Positions 8,478 through 18,480 are shown, counted from the stretch's first letter. The stretch is 64,000 nucleotides of DNA from Bacillota bacterium (GCA_021793645.1 JAJYSJ010000005.1:62001-126000); one strand, 5' to 3'. The notes: a model not told the origin generated them from the letters alone. Program-made: numbers and translations.

Positions 8478-9845
8478 CTATAACGCTGCGTCGGGCGGTC
8501 CGTCGACAGGTTCCGAGCGCAAGGCCTCATCCCCCGGCGCGCCATGGCGCGCCGTGCGCGGTCCGTGCCCATGGCGCTGCCACTCAGGCCCGGCGTCGCG
8601 CGCCGGCGGCAACAACGCCTCGAACTCGGGGCGGAACTTCTGCAGGAAGCTGCGCACCGGCTGTACCGACGCGTCGCCCAGTCCACAGATCGTTCGCCCC
8701 TCGATGTTCCCGCCAACGCGCAGCAGGAGCTCCAGATCCCCCGGTCTACCCTCGCCCGCCACCAGGCGCCGCAGGACCCAGGCCATCCAGCCTGTACCCT
8801 CGCGGCAGGGCGTGCATTCGCCACATGACTCGTGTGCGTAGAACTCCGCGATGCGCAGCAGGGCCTTTGGCATGTCGGCCGTCTCGTCGAAGACGATCAT
8901 TCCGCCGCTGCCGAGCATCGTACCCGCCGCCTGCATGGATTCGTAGTCGATCATGACAGGCGCGGCCTCTTCGGCCGTGAGCACCGGCACCGACGTTCCT
9001 CCGGGAATGATCGCCTTCAGCCTTCGTCCGAGGCGGACGCCAGCCGCCTCGCGGCGCAACGCCTCCAGCAGGGGATAGCCCATCTCGACCTCGTAGACCC
9101 CTGGCCGCGCGACGGCACCGCTGATACAGATCAGCTTCGTGCCAGTGCTTCGGTCGGTGCCAAGAGCGGCAAACGCCTGTGCGCCCTCGACGAGGATGTA
9201 GGACAGGTTCGCGAGCGTCTCCACGTTGTTGACGACCGTAGGCTGATCGACGAAGCCATGCACGGCGGGGAAGGGCGGGCGTACCCGCGGGTAGGCTCGC
9301 TTGCCCTCGAGCGACTGGATGAGCCCCGTCTCCTCGCCGCAGATGTAGGCTCCGGCCCCGAGCTGAATCTCGATCTGCAGGCTGAAGTCCGTCCCAAGGC
9401 AATGGTCTCCAAGGATCCCCGCGGCCGAAGCTTCCTGCAACGCTGCCTGGACGTCGCGCGCGATCGATGCGTACTCCCCGCGCATGTACAGGTACGCCTT
9501 GGCCGCTCCGATGGCGTGGGCAGCGATCGCGATCCCCTCGAGCACCAGGTGGGGATCATGCTTGAGCAGGTAGTGGTCCTTGAACGTGCCTGGTTCGCTC
9601 TCGTCGGCGTTACAGAGAAGGTAGACCGGCTGTCCGGGCTGCGGATGGATGAAGGACCACTTGCGCCCGGTCGGGAAACCGGCTCCGCCGCGTCCGCGCA
9701 ATCCCGAGGCAGTCACTTCGGCAATCAGCTCCGCCGGGCTGAGCTTCAACGCCCGGCGCAAGCCCTCATACGCACCGCCCCGCAGCGCTACCGCGAGGCG
9801 AGCCTGATCCCGCTGTTCGATATGCCGCGTCAACACGTTCGTCAT
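8478..9845 (-). CDS. nuoF: NADH-quinone oxidoreductase subunit F (NuoF)
   Basis: This 455-residue flavoprotein oxidises NADH. It has the FMN/NADH-binding loop GLRGRGGAGFPTGRKW, the NADESEPGTFKD segment, GAGAYICGEETGLI with SLEG, and the C-terminal 4Fe-4S motif SCGECTPCREGT with the later cysteine in GRTICGLGD. A tail of about 45 residues rich in Arg, Pro, His and Gly follows the domain and is not part of the family core. The ATG at 9845 has GAGGGGGG upstream. It lies 14 bases after nuoE, which forms the NADH-dehydrogenase pair with it. Confidence 0.95.
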   Translation of the reverse strand: MTNVLTRHIEQRDQARLAVALRGGAYEGLRRALKLSPAELIAEVTASGLRGRGGAGFPTGRKWSFIHPQPGQPVYLLCNADESEPGTFKDHYLLKHDPHLVLEGIAIAAHAIGAAKAYLYMRGEYASIARDVQAALQEASAAGILGDHCLGTDFSLQIEIQLGAGAYICGEETGLIQSLEGKRAYPRVRPPFPAVHGFVDQPTVVNNVETLANLSYILVEGAQAFAALGTDRSTGTKLICISGAVARPGVYEVEMGYPLLEALRREAAGVRLGRRLKAIIPGGTSVPVLTAEEAAPVMIDYESMQAAGTMLGSGGMIVFDETADMPKALLRIAEFYAHESCGECTPCREGTGWMAWVLRRLVAGEGRPGDLELLLRVGGNIEGRTICGLGDASVQPVRSFLQKFRPEFEALLPPARDAGPEWQRHGHGPRTARHGAPGDEALRSEPVDGPPDAAL

Positions 9846-9859
9846 ACTGCACCCCCCTC

Positions 9860-10318
9860 TCAGAGGTCCTTCATCGCGTGCAGGGACTGTGGGTCGAAGG
9901 GCCCGACGAACTCGTCATCGAGCAGAGCCGCCGGAGCATGGCTGCAGTCGCCGATGCACTCCGCCAGGCGCAGCGTCAGGCGTCCATCAGAGGTCGTCCC
10001 GCCCGCCGGCACATCCAGTATCTGCTCCGTCTCCTCCGCCACCGCATCGGCGCCACAGAGGTAGCAGGAGATGCCGCGGCACAGGGTCAGCACGTGCCGT
10101 CCGACCGGTTCCTTCGTGATCTGGTCGTAGAACCGTGCGACGCCCTCCACCGTCGCCGGGCTCAGATCCAAGAGGCCGGCCAGGAACTCGACCTCTTGGG
10201 GTCCGACGTGCAACCGTTCGGCCTGCATGCATCGCAGCGCGGTGAGCAGCGCGTGCTGCGACGATGCCTCCTGGCTTTGAACCGACGCAATCTCGTGCAA
10301 AGCCTGTTGCGAGAGCAT
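9860..10318 (-). CDS. nuoE: NADH-quinone oxidoreductase subunit E (NuoE)
   Basis: This 152-residue thioredoxin-like 2Fe-2S subunit is the partner of NuoF. The four ligands follow the family spacing: C80 and C85 in LCRGISCYLC (C-x4-C), and C121 and C125 in ECIGDCSHAP (C-x3-C). The helical N-terminus with LSPATVEGVARFYDQ is typical. It starts with ATG 2 bases after the nuoBCD stop and lies in the order BCD-E-F-G-I. Confidence 0.94.
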   Translation of the reverse strand: MLSQQALHEIASVQSQEASSQHALLTALRCMQAERLHVGPQEVEFLAGLLDLSPATVEGVARFYDQITKEPVGRHVLTLCRGISCYLCGADAVAEETEQILDVPAGGTTSDGRLTLRLAECIGDCSHAPAALLDDEFVGPFDPQSLHAMKDL

Positions 10319-10320
10319 GG

Positions 10321-12582
10321 CTATCGCTCGCTTTCTCCCGCGATGATGTTCAGGCTGCCGAGCGTGGCAACGACATCAGCGGGGTAGGTGCCGCGGATCA
10401 TCGAGGGGAAGGCCTGGTAGATGGCGAACGAAGGCGGCCGGACCTTGACGCGGTAGGGGCGCTCGCCACCATCGCTGACGATGTAGAACCCGAGTTCGCC
10501 GTTCGCCGCCTCACTATAGCCGTACACCTCGCCGACCGGCGGTCTCACGCCGTGCATGATCAGCTTGAAGTGATCCATCATGTCCTCGATGTTCGTGTAG
10601 ACGCCGTGCTTTGGCGGCAGCGCCACGCGGCCGTCGTCGGCAATCACCGGTCCGGGCGGGAGGTTCTGGAGCGCCTGCTGGACGATGCGCAGGCTTTGCC
10701 GTATTTCCTCCATGCGCACGAGGAAGCGATCGAAGATGTCACCGCGATTGCCAATAGGGATGTCGAAGTCGAACTGGTCGTAGTCGTAGTACGGATGTGC
10801 CTTGCGCACGTCGTACGGCTCACCGCTCGCGCGCAGACAGGGTCCGGTGAACCCGTAGGCAATGGCGTCCTTGCGGCTGATCTCCCCAATTCCCCGCATC
10901 CGGTCGCGCGCGATGGCGTTGTGGGTAACCATCTTGTCCGTGTCCTTCAAGACCGGCGGGACATGCTCAACGATCGCACGCACCCGGTCCGCGAAATCCT
11001 CGGGCACGTCCTCGGTGAATCCGCCGATGCGCACGAAGCTGACCATCATTCGGGCGCCGGAGCACTCCTCCAAGAGGTCGTAGATCTCCTCGCGGATGTT
11101 CCAGAGGTAGAAGAAACTGCTGATCAGGCCCATGTCCATGAGGTTCGTGCCGATGCAAACGACATGGTCCATGATCCGGCTGAGTTCGTTGAGGATGACA
11201 CGCAGGTACTGGGCACGGCGCGGGATCTCGATATCCATCAACTTCTCGACGGCCATCGCAAAGCCGGAGCTGTTCATGAAGCTCGAGCAGTAGTTGAGGC
11301 GGTCGCAGTACGGAATCATGTTGTGGTAGGTATGCGTCTCGGCCATCTTCTCGAAGTTGCGGTGTAGATAACCGAGTTCGACGTCGGCTTCGCGAACGAT
11401 CTCCCCGTCAATCCGCGCGACGATGCGGAACGTGCCGTGCGTTGCCGGGTGGGAGGGCCCGATGTTCAAGATGGTGGGATGCTGCACGATTTCGACACCG
11501 GTGTCACCCATCGGCGAACGCTCCGCGATCGGCAGGGTCGCCGTCTGCTCGAACGGCTGGCGAAGGCCAGGCGGATAGTCCCGGCGCATCGGGTGAATGT
11601 TGCCGAACCCCTCGTGTGTCAAGATGCGGCGCAGATCCGGGTGCCCCCGGAAGCGGATCCCGTAGAGGTCGTACGCCTCGCGCTCGAACCAGCCGGCCGC
11701 TTTCCACAGGTCGCAAACGCTGTCGACTGACGGGTTGTCCGCTGGCAAGGGCACCGTCAAGCGTACCCGGTGCCCGTGCTGCAGCGAGTAGAGATGGTAA
11801 ACCGCGTCGTAGCGCGGCTCACGGTTCAAGTAGTCGACGCCCGCGACGTCCAGCAGCATGTCGAACTGGAGTGCGGGATCATCCCGCAGCAGTTCCGCCG
11901 CAGGCCGCAGTACTGACGGATCCAGGCGAACCGTCAGGTCGCCGCGGAACGCGTGGGAGGAGAGCACCTGGTCGCCAAACGCTTCCCTTAGGTGTTGGAC
12001 GATCGTCGCATCGGTGTGGCCTTGAGCGCCACGGAACGCCAAGAGCTCCGACGACGGCGGATCCAGCGTGGTCACTGACGCGTCGTCCATCCGCACGTGC
12101 AAGGGGCGCGCCGCCGCCCCACGACGCAACGTACCTGTCCGGATCCCCTCCTGCAGCTCCATGATGCCGTGCAGAAGGGCTTCTGGCGTCGGTGGGCAGC
12201 CTGGGACGTACACGTCGACGGGCAGCAGTTCGTCGATCCCCTGCATCACGTGGTAGGAGCGGTAGAATCCGCCGGACACCGTGCAAGCGCCCATCGCGAT
12301 CACCCACTTGGGTTCCGCGATCTGCGCGTAGATCGTCTGGAGTACGGGGGCCATCTTATCCGTGATGGTACCCATTACGAGTAGCAGATCCGACTGCCGG
12401 GGACTGAACCTCATCACTTCTGCGCCGAAGCGCGCAATGTCGTAGCGCGCCGACGCTGCAGCCATGAACTCGATGGCGCAGCAGGCAGTTCCAAAGGGAA
12501 GCGGCCAGAGAGATCCGCTCTCCGCCCAGCGAGCCAGTGCGTCTAAACGGGTGGTAAGGTAGTCCTTCGGTGTTGTCTCCAC
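10321..12582 (-). CDS. nuoBCD: Trifunctional NADH-quinone oxidoreductase subunits B/C/D fusion (NuoBCD)
   Basis: One 753-residue reading frame joins three complex I subunits. Residues 1-165 are NuoB with the N2-cluster ligands in [19 protein letters not shown] and [11 protein letters not shown]. About 175-355 is NuoC with [21 protein letters not shown]. About 365-753 is NuoD with [25 protein letters not shown], and the C-terminal ending [11 protein letters not shown]. The NuoD part lacks the CxxC pairs of NiFe hydrogenases, so it is a quinone-type subunit. The C/D fusion is common; the B/C/D fusion is a known but sparsely distributed variant. GTG start with GGAGGTGA 6 bases upstream. It is the first gene of the operon. 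Confidence 0.95.
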   Translation of the reverse strand: METTPKDYLTTRLDALARWAESGSLWPLPFGTACCAIEFMAAASARYDIARFGAEVMRFSPRQSDLLLVMGTITDKMAPVLQTIYAQIAEPKWVIAMGACTVSGGFYRSYHVMQGIDELLPVDVYVPGCPPTPEALLHGIMELQEGIRTGTLRRGAAARPLHVRMDDASVTTLDPPSSELLAFRGAQGHTDATIVQHLREAFGDQVLSSHAFRGDLTVRLDPSVLRPAAELLRDDPALQFDMLLDVAGVDYLNREPRYDAVYHLYSLQHGHRVRLTVPLPADNPSVDSVCDLWKAAGWFEREAYDLYGIRFRGHPDLRRILTHEGFGNIHPMRRDYPPGLRQPFEQTATLPIAERSPMGDTGVEIVQHPTILNIGPSHPATHGTFRIVARIDGEIVREADVELGYLHRNFEKMAETHTYHNMIPYCDRLNYCSSFMNSSGFAMAVEKLMDIEIPRRAQYLRVILNELSRIMDHVVCIGTNLMDMGLISSFFYLWNIREEIYDLLEECSGARMMVSFVRIGGFTEDVPEDFADRVRAIVEHVPPVLKDTDKMVTHNAIARDRMRGIGEISRKDAIAYGFTGPCLRASGEPYDVRKAHPYYDYDQFDFDIPIGNRGDIFDRFLVRMEEIRQSLRIVQQALQNLPPGPVIADDGRVALPPKHGVYTNIEDMMDHFKLIMHGVRPPVGEVYGYSEAANGELGFYIVSDGGERPYRVKVRPPSFAIYQAFPSMIRGTYPADVVATLGSLNIIAGESER

Positions 12583-12953
12583 CGCGCTTCACCTCCGAAT
12601 GTGGAAGGCTTCGGAAGTGAGGCGTAAATATCCTCCTACGATACCTTACCGATCTGCTGCAACCCCTACCGGTGTCGACCCGTATATCGCCGCACGGCTC
12701 CCATTGGACCCAATCCACGCGAATATCGGTTTCAGGACCATGAGGGGCCGCACGGCTTCTCGCGCGATTTGTCGCGCCCGCCAGTCCGAATCGGCGACAA
12801 CTAGTCGGCAGACCACACCGATGGCCGCCATGGCGCAATGCGTCGGCGGTCGCGTGACGGTCCGCTCTGGTTCCCGGCGATGAGACGATCCCTCGCAGTG
12901 GGGATTGCGGTGCGCACCGCAATTGTCCCCTAACCCCCAAGGGCGGTTACGAG
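12583..12953. other. 371-base spacer upstream of the nuo operon
   Basis: It contains no recognisable gene. It should hold the nuo promoter, but I see no convincing -35/-10 pair. At 12899-12930 a hairpin lies just after the mvaK2 stop: TTGCGGTGC (12905-12913) abuts GCACCGCAA (12914-12922), with outer GGGGA/TCCCC pairing. It probably ends the mevalonate operon, although it lacks a U-tract. Confidence 0.5.
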
Positions 12954-14042
12954 TCAGATTTTCACGACGCGCGTCTCGACGCCTCCCGCATTGGCTAAAA
13001 GGTCCAACGGTTCCACACCTGCTGCGGCCCACATGTCCTGGAGGGCCGGCCAGCGTTCGGCTGGAACCACTGCGATCCCGCAGTCGCCGCCCCCGGCGCC
13101 GCACGGTTTTCCGGCGCCGCCCAGCAGCACCGCCGCGTCGGCCAGCGCCCGCAGCGACGTCGTTTCGGTAGGGAAGCCAAGCCGCGTGGATAACCGGTCG
13201 AGAACTGCTCTTCCCAAGCGGAGGGCCGCTGCAAACCTCGCCGCATCGCCTGCCTGCAGGGCGCATTTCAGGGCGTCGACCGCAATCTCGCTCTCGCGCA
13301 GAAAGATGCGGTATGCCCCCGGGTTGCGCGTTCGATACCCGCGGAGCTCTGCGAGGCGTTGCTGGGTGCTGGCCGACTCGCCTGTCCAGCCGACGCGAAG
13401 CGGCATCGGCGGTGCTGACAGCTCAGTAACCTCGTGCTGCGGCCATGCCAGCGCAGCAACATCGGCCGGCGAACGCCCGCGCGCCAGCTGGTCTTCAAGC
13501 CACGCCGTGCCGAACCCTCGGTAGAGGATCCAGCCGCCGTGGGTAGCCGCTGCCACGTCAACTCCCGATCCGCCGCCCTGCACCGCATGGTGCGCCGCGG
13601 CCGCAATCCGGAAGACCTCGCTGTGCGATGGCGACGTCCCGCGCACGGCATGCAGCAGGGCCGCCACGACCGCGACGATGGTTGCGGCGCTCGACCCGAG
13701 GCCGAGCTTCCGTCTACCTCGGGCAAACAGGCCGCTGCGCACCTCTAGGGCAAACGCCTCCGGGTGTTGGCCCTCGGCTAGCGCCGTTCCCAGCGCCGCG
13801 GACAGCGCTGACTCGATCAGCCGCAGCGCCGTGCCTTCGCCCGCGATGCGGACCCCGGCGCCCTGCGGCCGCCAGACAGCGACTTGGCCGGCCAAGTGGA
13901 TCGTCCGCTGAGCCGCGGGTCGCAGCAGGACCGTAACGTGGCGCCGTACGGCAGTCACGACCGCGCGGTGCCCCGCTTCCAAGACGGCAAACTCCCCCGC
14001 GACGACGACCTTGCCCGGAGCCCGCGCGACTACCGTGTGCAT
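12954..14042 (-). CDS. mvaK2: Phosphomevalonate kinase
   Basis: This GHMP-family kinase of 362 residues phosphorylates mevalonate 5-phosphate to the diphosphate. It shows the N-terminal motif APGKVVVAGEFAVLE, the ATP-binding glycine/serine loop KLGLGSSAA, GGGSGVDVAA in the middle, and C-terminal GKPCGAGGGDCGIAVV. Together these match phosphomevalonate kinase better than mevalonate kinase, which is encoded three genes upstream. The start ATG at 14042 shares its A with the mvaD stop (TGATG); a GTG one codon earlier is an alternative. It is the last gene of the mevalonate operon. Confidence 0.9.
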   Translation of the reverse strand: MHTVVARAPGKVVVAGEFAVLEAGHRAVVTAVRRHVTVLLRPAAQRTIHLAGQVAVWRPQGAGVRIAGEGTALRLIESALSAALGTALAEGQHPEAFALEVRSGLFARGRRKLGLGSSAATIVAVVAALLHAVRGTSPSHSEVFRIAAAAHHAVQGGGSGVDVAAATHGGWILYRGFGTAWLEDQLARGRSPADVAALAWPQHEVTELSAPPMPLRVGWTGESASTQQRLAELRGYRTRNPGAYRIFLRESEIAVDALKCALQAGDAARFAAALRLGRAVLDRLSTRLGFPTETTSLRALADAAVLLGGAGKPCGAGGGDCGIAVVPAERWPALQDMWAAAGVEPLDLLANAGGVETRVVKI

Positions 14043-15025
14043 CACGAGGCCTCAATGAGGGTAGCCCCGCCGCCTTGCCCGCAGCGCAGAACGCCGTGAA
14101 CCATAGGCAGATCTGCTAGCGCTGCCTGGACGCTGGGGACCGTTTCGAGAGGCGTCAGGACGTGCACGTGGGGCCCCGCGTCGACGGTGCAATACGCACT
14201 GATCCCAGTGGCCCGCAACCGCTCGACGCGCTCCATCACCGCCAACGTGCCCGCGTTCCAGTAGCGGATCGGCGGATCTGCTCCAAGCGCCGTCGCGTGC
14301 ATGCGCAGGGCGTTGCGCTCCGCCGTGAGTCCGAGCGCGGTAAAGTTCCGGTCGGCGATCGCCAGACGCATCGTCGTCAGGTCGTGCTCTGCAGCGGCCA
14401 GCCAAGCCGGGTAGAAGATGGAAGTGTTCACGCTGCGACGCATGCCGTCACGGCTCGATACCTCCTTCTCGCCGCTGCCGCAGAGTGCGATCACGTCGCA
14501 GACTTCCCACGCGTGAGGCACCAGCAGCTGATGCGCGATCGAGTCGCTCCCGTCCGGCGCTTCGCCGCGTTGCCATTCGACAAACCCGCCGTGGATCGAT
14601 CTGCAGGCCGATCCAGACCCTTGGCGCGCGAGGCGCGACAACTCCTCCGCGTCAAGGCTTAGCCCCGCAGCCGCGCTTGCCGCCAAAGCCAGCGCTGCGT
14701 AGGCCGCAGCGGATGATGCGAGTCCCGAGGCCAGCGGGACTGTACTCTCGCTGTCCACGGCGGCGCGCAGCGCAGTCCGCGCTCTGTGCCGAACGAGGTC
14801 AAGGAACGCGCTCACTCGCCCTCTCTCTTTCTCTCCTGCGGGCAGCCCGCCCATGCGGATGTCGTCATTTCCAAGTGCCGGATCGAACGCTACGCGCACG
14901 GTCGTGGAAAGCCCGTCAAGCGTCAGCGAAATGCTGCCGTGCTGCGGCAGAACGAGGGACTCATCGCGCTTGCCCCAGTACTTCACCAGGGCGACGTTGG
15001 CATTCGCCCGGGCGACCGCCCGCAT
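14042..15025 (-). CDS. mvaD: Diphosphomevalonate decarboxylase
   Basis: This 327-residue GHMP-superfamily enzyme converts mevalonate diphosphate to isopentenyl diphosphate with ATP. Family motifs are ANANVALVKYWGKRDE with the following SISLTLD, the loop PLASGLASSAAAYAAL, QGSGSACRSIHGGFVEW, and YWNAGTLAVMERV near the C-terminus. Length matches bacterial enzymes. It overlaps fni by one base (TGATG) and mvaK2 by one base, so the operon is tightly coupled. Confidence 0.94.
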   Translation of the reverse strand: MRAVARANANVALVKYWGKRDESLVLPQHGSISLTLDGLSTTVRVAFDPALGNDDIRMGGLPAGEKERGRVSAFLDLVRHRARTALRAAVDSESTVPLASGLASSAAAYAALALAASAAAGLSLDAEELSRLARQGSGSACRSIHGGFVEWQRGEAPDGSDSIAHQLLVPHAWEVCDVIALCGSGEKEVSSRDGMRRSVNTSIFYPAWLAAAEHDLTTMRLAIADRNFTALGLTAERNALRMHATALGADPPIRYWNAGTLAVMERVERLRATGISAYCTVDAGPHVHVLTPLETVPSVQAALADLPMVHGVLRCGQGGGATLIEAS

Positions 15026-16056
15026 CAGCGTACCTCCGCCAGCAGGTGGCGGCTCGCGCGCAGCGTCTCGACGTCCGGCGCGCCGATCAGGAACATCGCG
15101 AGCCGAAGTTCCTCCATATGCTGCCTTAGAACCTCGACGACCGCCCGGGCGGAGCGGGTCGCCGGCGCAAGCAGCGGCAGCGCCATGGCGACGAGGTTCG
15201 CCGAAAGGGCCAGGGCCTTCGCGCTGTCGATCCCGTTCCGGACGCCGCCAGAAGCGATCAAGGGGAGGTCAGGCAGTTCGGCGCGGCAGAGGATCAGACT
15301 CTCCTCCGTCGGAATGCCCCAGTCCTGAAAGGAAGCGCCAAGCCTCCGCTGCGATTCGTCGATAGAGCGCAGAGCTTCGATCTTCGCCCAGGAGGTGCCG
15401 CCCACACCGCTGACGTCAATGGCCGCCACCCCACAATCGGCTAGGAGCCGAGCCGTTTGCGGCGAGATGCCGCAGCCCACTTCCTTGGCAAGCACTGGGA
15501 AGTCCGCCTCCCGCGCCAGCTGCCTCAGCCGCGCCGCCAGCCCGCGAAAACCGGCCGTCCGGTCGCCTTGGATCACTTCCTGCAGCGGATTGAGGTGCAA
15601 AAAGAGTCCGTCGGCGTCCAGCATGTGGACCGCGTCTGCTACCTGCGCGGCGTCAAAGTGCACGCCAAGGTCCGCCGCACCGAGGTTTGCGAACACCGGT
15701 ACGTCCGGCGCCTGCTCTCGCACGACGGTGAAGCTCGATCGCGTCTCAGGGTGCCGCAGCGCAGCCCTCTGGCTGCCCACCGAGATCGGGAGGCCGAGTT
15801 CCTGCGCAGCCGCAGCCAGGTTGCGGTTGATCTCCGCGCCCAGCTCCGGGCCGCCGGTCATGCCGGAGATCAGGATCGGCGCGGCAACGCGGCGTCCGAG
15901 GAAGGTCGTCTCGAGGCGCACGTCGGCCAGGGAGATCTCCGGGAGCGCCTGGTGGAGAAAGTAGTACCGGCCGAAGCCGGTGCCGCGCCTGCCCTCAACA
16001 TCCTGTCGCAGGCAGATCTCGATGTGGTCGATCTTGCGCTCGAGAATCGGCTTCAC
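15025..16056 (-). CDS. fni: Isopentenyl-diphosphate delta-isomerase, type 2 (FMN)
   Basis: This 343-residue flavoenzyme interconverts isopentenyl and dimethylallyl diphosphate and needs reduced FMN. Diagnostic segments are ISGMTGG, VGSQRAAL, LHLNPLQEVIQGDR, AKEVGCGIS, DVSGVGGTSWAKIE and ASGGVRNGIDSAKAL. The GTG start overlaps the mvaK1 stop as GTGA. The type 2 enzyme is the usual partner of mevalonate operons in Bacillota and archaea. Gene position between mvaK1 and mvaD agrees. Confidence 0.94.
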   Translation of the reverse strand: MKPILERKIDHIEICLRQDVEGRRGTGFGRYYFLHQALPEISLADVRLETTFLGRRVAAPILISGMTGGPELGAEINRNLAAAAQELGLPISVGSQRAALRHPETRSSFTVVREQAPDVPVFANLGAADLGVHFDAAQVADAVHMLDADGLFLHLNPLQEVIQGDRTAGFRGLAARLRQLAREADFPVLAKEVGCGISPQTARLLADCGVAAIDVSGVGGTSWAKIEALRSIDESQRRLGASFQDWGIPTEESLILCRAELPDLPLIASGGVRNGIDSAKALALSANLVAMALPLLAPATRSARAVVEVLRQHMEELRLAMFLIGAPDVETLRASRHLLAEVR

Positions 16057-17012
16057 CCCGCATTCCCCCCGATCGGCTGTTGCCAGGTGCCCGTCGCACC
16101 TGCTGCGTGCAAGGCCTGCGTGATGTCGCGCGCGGCCGCGTCATCTGCCGCCAGTGCGATCATGCAGCCTCCGCGCCCCCCACCCGTCAGCTTCGCCCCG
16201 ATCGCCCCGGCCGCGCGGGCCGCCCGCACGAGTTCCTCAAGTTTAGGGTGAGAGACCCCCAGCGCCTCGAGCTTCTGCTGTGCAGCGTCCAGCGCTTCGC
16301 CGAGTCCAGATAGGTTGCCATCCTCCAATGCACGTTGCGCGGATAGCGCAAGTTCACCCAGTGCGGCCATCGTGCGCAGCACCTCCTGCGTCCGAGCATC
16401 CAGCAGCCGCCGAACCGCAGCGACCGCGCTGCGGGTCTCGGCACTAGAACCAGTGTCTCCGACCACAAGCACTGCACCGGCGCCTGGCTCCACCTTTTTG
16501 GGCGGCTGCCCGACGCGGAAGAGGAAGGGTCCCTGGGCTATCACGCCCGCGCTGTCGATCCCGCTGGCTGTGCCGTGCACCTGGTCTTCAGCGAGATCAA
16601 CGAACCGGCGCAGGTCATGCTCGTCCACAGTAGCGCCGAAGCAGGCGTACACCGCGCGGACGACGGCAGCCGCACTGGCTGCGCTGGAACCCAAGCCGCG
16701 TACCATCGGCATACTCGAGCGCAGGCTGAGAGAAAGGCCTTCGCGCCGCGCCCCCAGGTGATCCAGCGCTTGCGCGAAGGCGGTCGCGATGCCGGATAGT
16801 TCGAGGGGTGCCTCTCGCAGCGGCCCGAAATAGATCGGGCAGTCCAGAACCAGCGGTCCGTTTGTCGGCGCGATGACCGCTCGCATGGAGAGTGCCTGCA
16901 GCGGCATCGCAAGCGCTGGCTGTCCGTAGAGCACCGCATGTTCGCCAACCAAAATAACCTTCGCATGTGCGTGCCCGACCGCCACGGCGCGACTTGACGA
17001 AGGCACCGTCAC
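16053..17012 (-). CDS. mvaK1: Mevalonate kinase
   Basis: This 319-residue GHMP kinase phosphorylates mevalonate. It carries VILVGEHAVLYGQPALAMP, the loop VRGLGSSAASAAAVV, HGTASGIDSAGVI with the catalytic Asp, and KLTGGGRGGCMIAL. The GTG at 17012 overlaps the mvaA stop (GTGA), the same junction type used elsewhere in this operon; a second GTG at 17006 is possible. An open frame continues upstream to 17351, but that is the antiparallel shadow of mvaA and is not part of the gene. Confidence 0.93.
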   Translation of the reverse strand: MTVPSSSRAVAVGHAHAKVILVGEHAVLYGQPALAMPLQALSMRAVIAPTNGPLVLDCPIYFGPLREAPLELSGIATAFAQALDHLGARREGLSLSLRSSMPMVRGLGSSAASAAAVVRAVYACFGATVDEHDLRRFVDLAEDQVHGTASGIDSAGVIAQGPFLFRVGQPPKKVEPGAGAVLVVGDTGSSAETRSAVAAVRRLLDARTQEVLRTMAALGELALSAQRALEDGNLSGLGEALDAAQQKLEALGVSHPKLEELVRAARAAGAIGAKLTGGGRGGCMIALAADDAAARDITQALHAAGATGTWQQPIGGNAG

Positions 17013-18289
17013 GCGCGCCTCGCCAAAAGGTCCCGCGCTCTGCGGAGTCCGATCTCGCCTCGTGCCGCCATCTCCCTTGCAAGCGCATCCACCTGCTGCG
17101 GCGCCGCCCCTGCGGCGAGCGCCACGGTACGGGCGTGTAGCGCCATGTGGCCGCGCTGGATGCCCTCCGTCACGAGCGCACGAAGCGCAGCCAGGTTCTG
17201 CGCAAGCCCTACGGCCACGCAGATCTGCGCCAGTTCTCCGGCCGACTCCACCTCCAAGAGGTTGAGGGCTGTACGTACGGTAGGATTGATCCCAATCGAT
17301 CCTCCAACCGTACCGACCGGCATCGGCAGTTCGATCTCGCCGCGTAGACACCCGTCGGTACCGGTAGACCAGCGGGTCATCGCGGTGTACCGACCCGACC
17401 TGCAGGCGTGGGCATGCGCAGCCGCCTCGATCGCACGCCAGTCGTTTCCGGTCGCAAGCAGCACGGCATCGATTCCGTTCATCACACCCTTGTTGTGCGT
17501 CACGGCCCGGTACACATCCATCTCCGCGAACTGCCCTGCCGCGATGATGCCGTCCCGCACCATAGGTCCAGTCAACCCGCCCGTGGCAAGCATCTCTGGC
17601 GGAATTTCACAGGCGGCGCGCGCAAGGCAGCGGTCGGTGTAGTTCGAAAGAATGCGCAAGAGCACGCGTCCGCCGGCGATCCGCTGCACTGTCGGCGCGA
17701 TCGCCTCTACCATGGCGTTGACTGTGTTCGCGCCCATGGCGTCGCGCGTGTCGACGAGCAGATGCAAGACAAGCGAGGCCCGGCCGTTGCCAGGAGGTGG
17801 AATCCGCCGGACGCTGATCTCCTTTGCGCCGCCCCCCCGCGCCAGCATGCCTGGCCGCGCGGCGTTGGCCTCTTGCAACAGCAATGTGGTCTTGCGCAGC
17901 AGCGCGCGTTCCGCCGCCGCGACGTCGGGACACTCGACGATCTGCACCTGACCGATCATCAACCGCTCCTCGGCCTCCGCGCAAAAGCCGCCGGCAGAAC
18001 GGACAATGCGCGCCCCGTGGCTGGCGGCGGCAATCACGGACGGCTCTTCGACGACCATCGGGACAAGGTAGTCCCTCCCGTTCACCAGCAGGTTCGTCGC
18101 CACGCCGAACGGCAATGCGATCACGCCCAGGGAGTTCTCCACCATCTTGTCGGCAAGCTCCGGCGTCAGGCCCCCACCGGGGGTCAGGGCGTCGATATCT
18201 TCCTCTTGCAGCACGTCCGCCGCCTGCAGCCAATCGCGCCGCTCTGCCATCGACAGGCGGCGGAACCCCTCGATCCGCGAAGATGCCAT
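17009..18289 (-). CDS. mvaA: Hydroxymethylglutaryl-CoA reductase, class II
   Basis: This 426-residue enzyme of the bacterial class II type interconverts HMG-CoA and mevalonate. It shows ENSLGVIALPFGVATNLLVNG, PMVVEEPSVIAAAS, DAMGANTVNAMVEA, GRYTAMTRWSTGTDG, GTVGGSIGINPTV and the C-terminal catalytic His region RGHMALHARTVALAAG. The N-terminus SRIEGFRRLSMAERRDWL is typical, which selects the ATG at 18289 over upstream codons. First gene of the mevalonate operon; HMG-CoA synthase (mvaS) is not in the window. The reductase direction is inferred from the downstream kinases. Confidence 0.94.
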   Translation of the reverse strand: MASSRIEGFRRLSMAERRDWLQAADVLQEEDIDALTPGGGLTPELADKMVENSLGVIALPFGVATNLLVNGRDYLVPMVVEEPSVIAAASHGARIVRSAGGFCAEAEERLMIGQVQIVECPDVAAAERALLRKTTLLLQEANAARPGMLARGGGAKEISVRRIPPPGNGRASLVLHLLVDTRDAMGANTVNAMVEAIAPTVQRIAGGRVLLRILSNYTDRCLARAACEIPPEMLATGGLTGPMVRDGIIAAGQFAEMDVYRAVTHNKGVMNGIDAVLLATGNDWRAIEAAAHAHACRSGRYTAMTRWSTGTDGCLRGEIELPMPVGTVGGSIGINPTVRTALNLLEVESAGELAQICVAVGLAQNLAALRALVTEGIQRGHMALHARTVALAAGAAPQQVDALAREMAARGEIGLRRARDLLARRA

Positions 18290-18480
18290 ATTCCGCTTCG
18301 TGCCCCCCGACCGCTCCGCACCATACCGGCCTTTGCACCGGGACGTCTTTGGAGTGATGTCCTCCGCCTGACACCAACTATCCGGCATGAATCCCGATTC
18401 ATTAGTTCAGCAATCACATCGGCCGCGGCTATTGGACACTGCGACGGCGCGTTGCGCGACCAACCACGGCACAAGACACG

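Noticed and set aside
10321-11500. NuoD part as a NiFe-hydrogenase large subunit
   Set aside because: The N- and C-terminal CxxC pairs that bind nickel are missing; the quinone-site His in SHPATHG is present.
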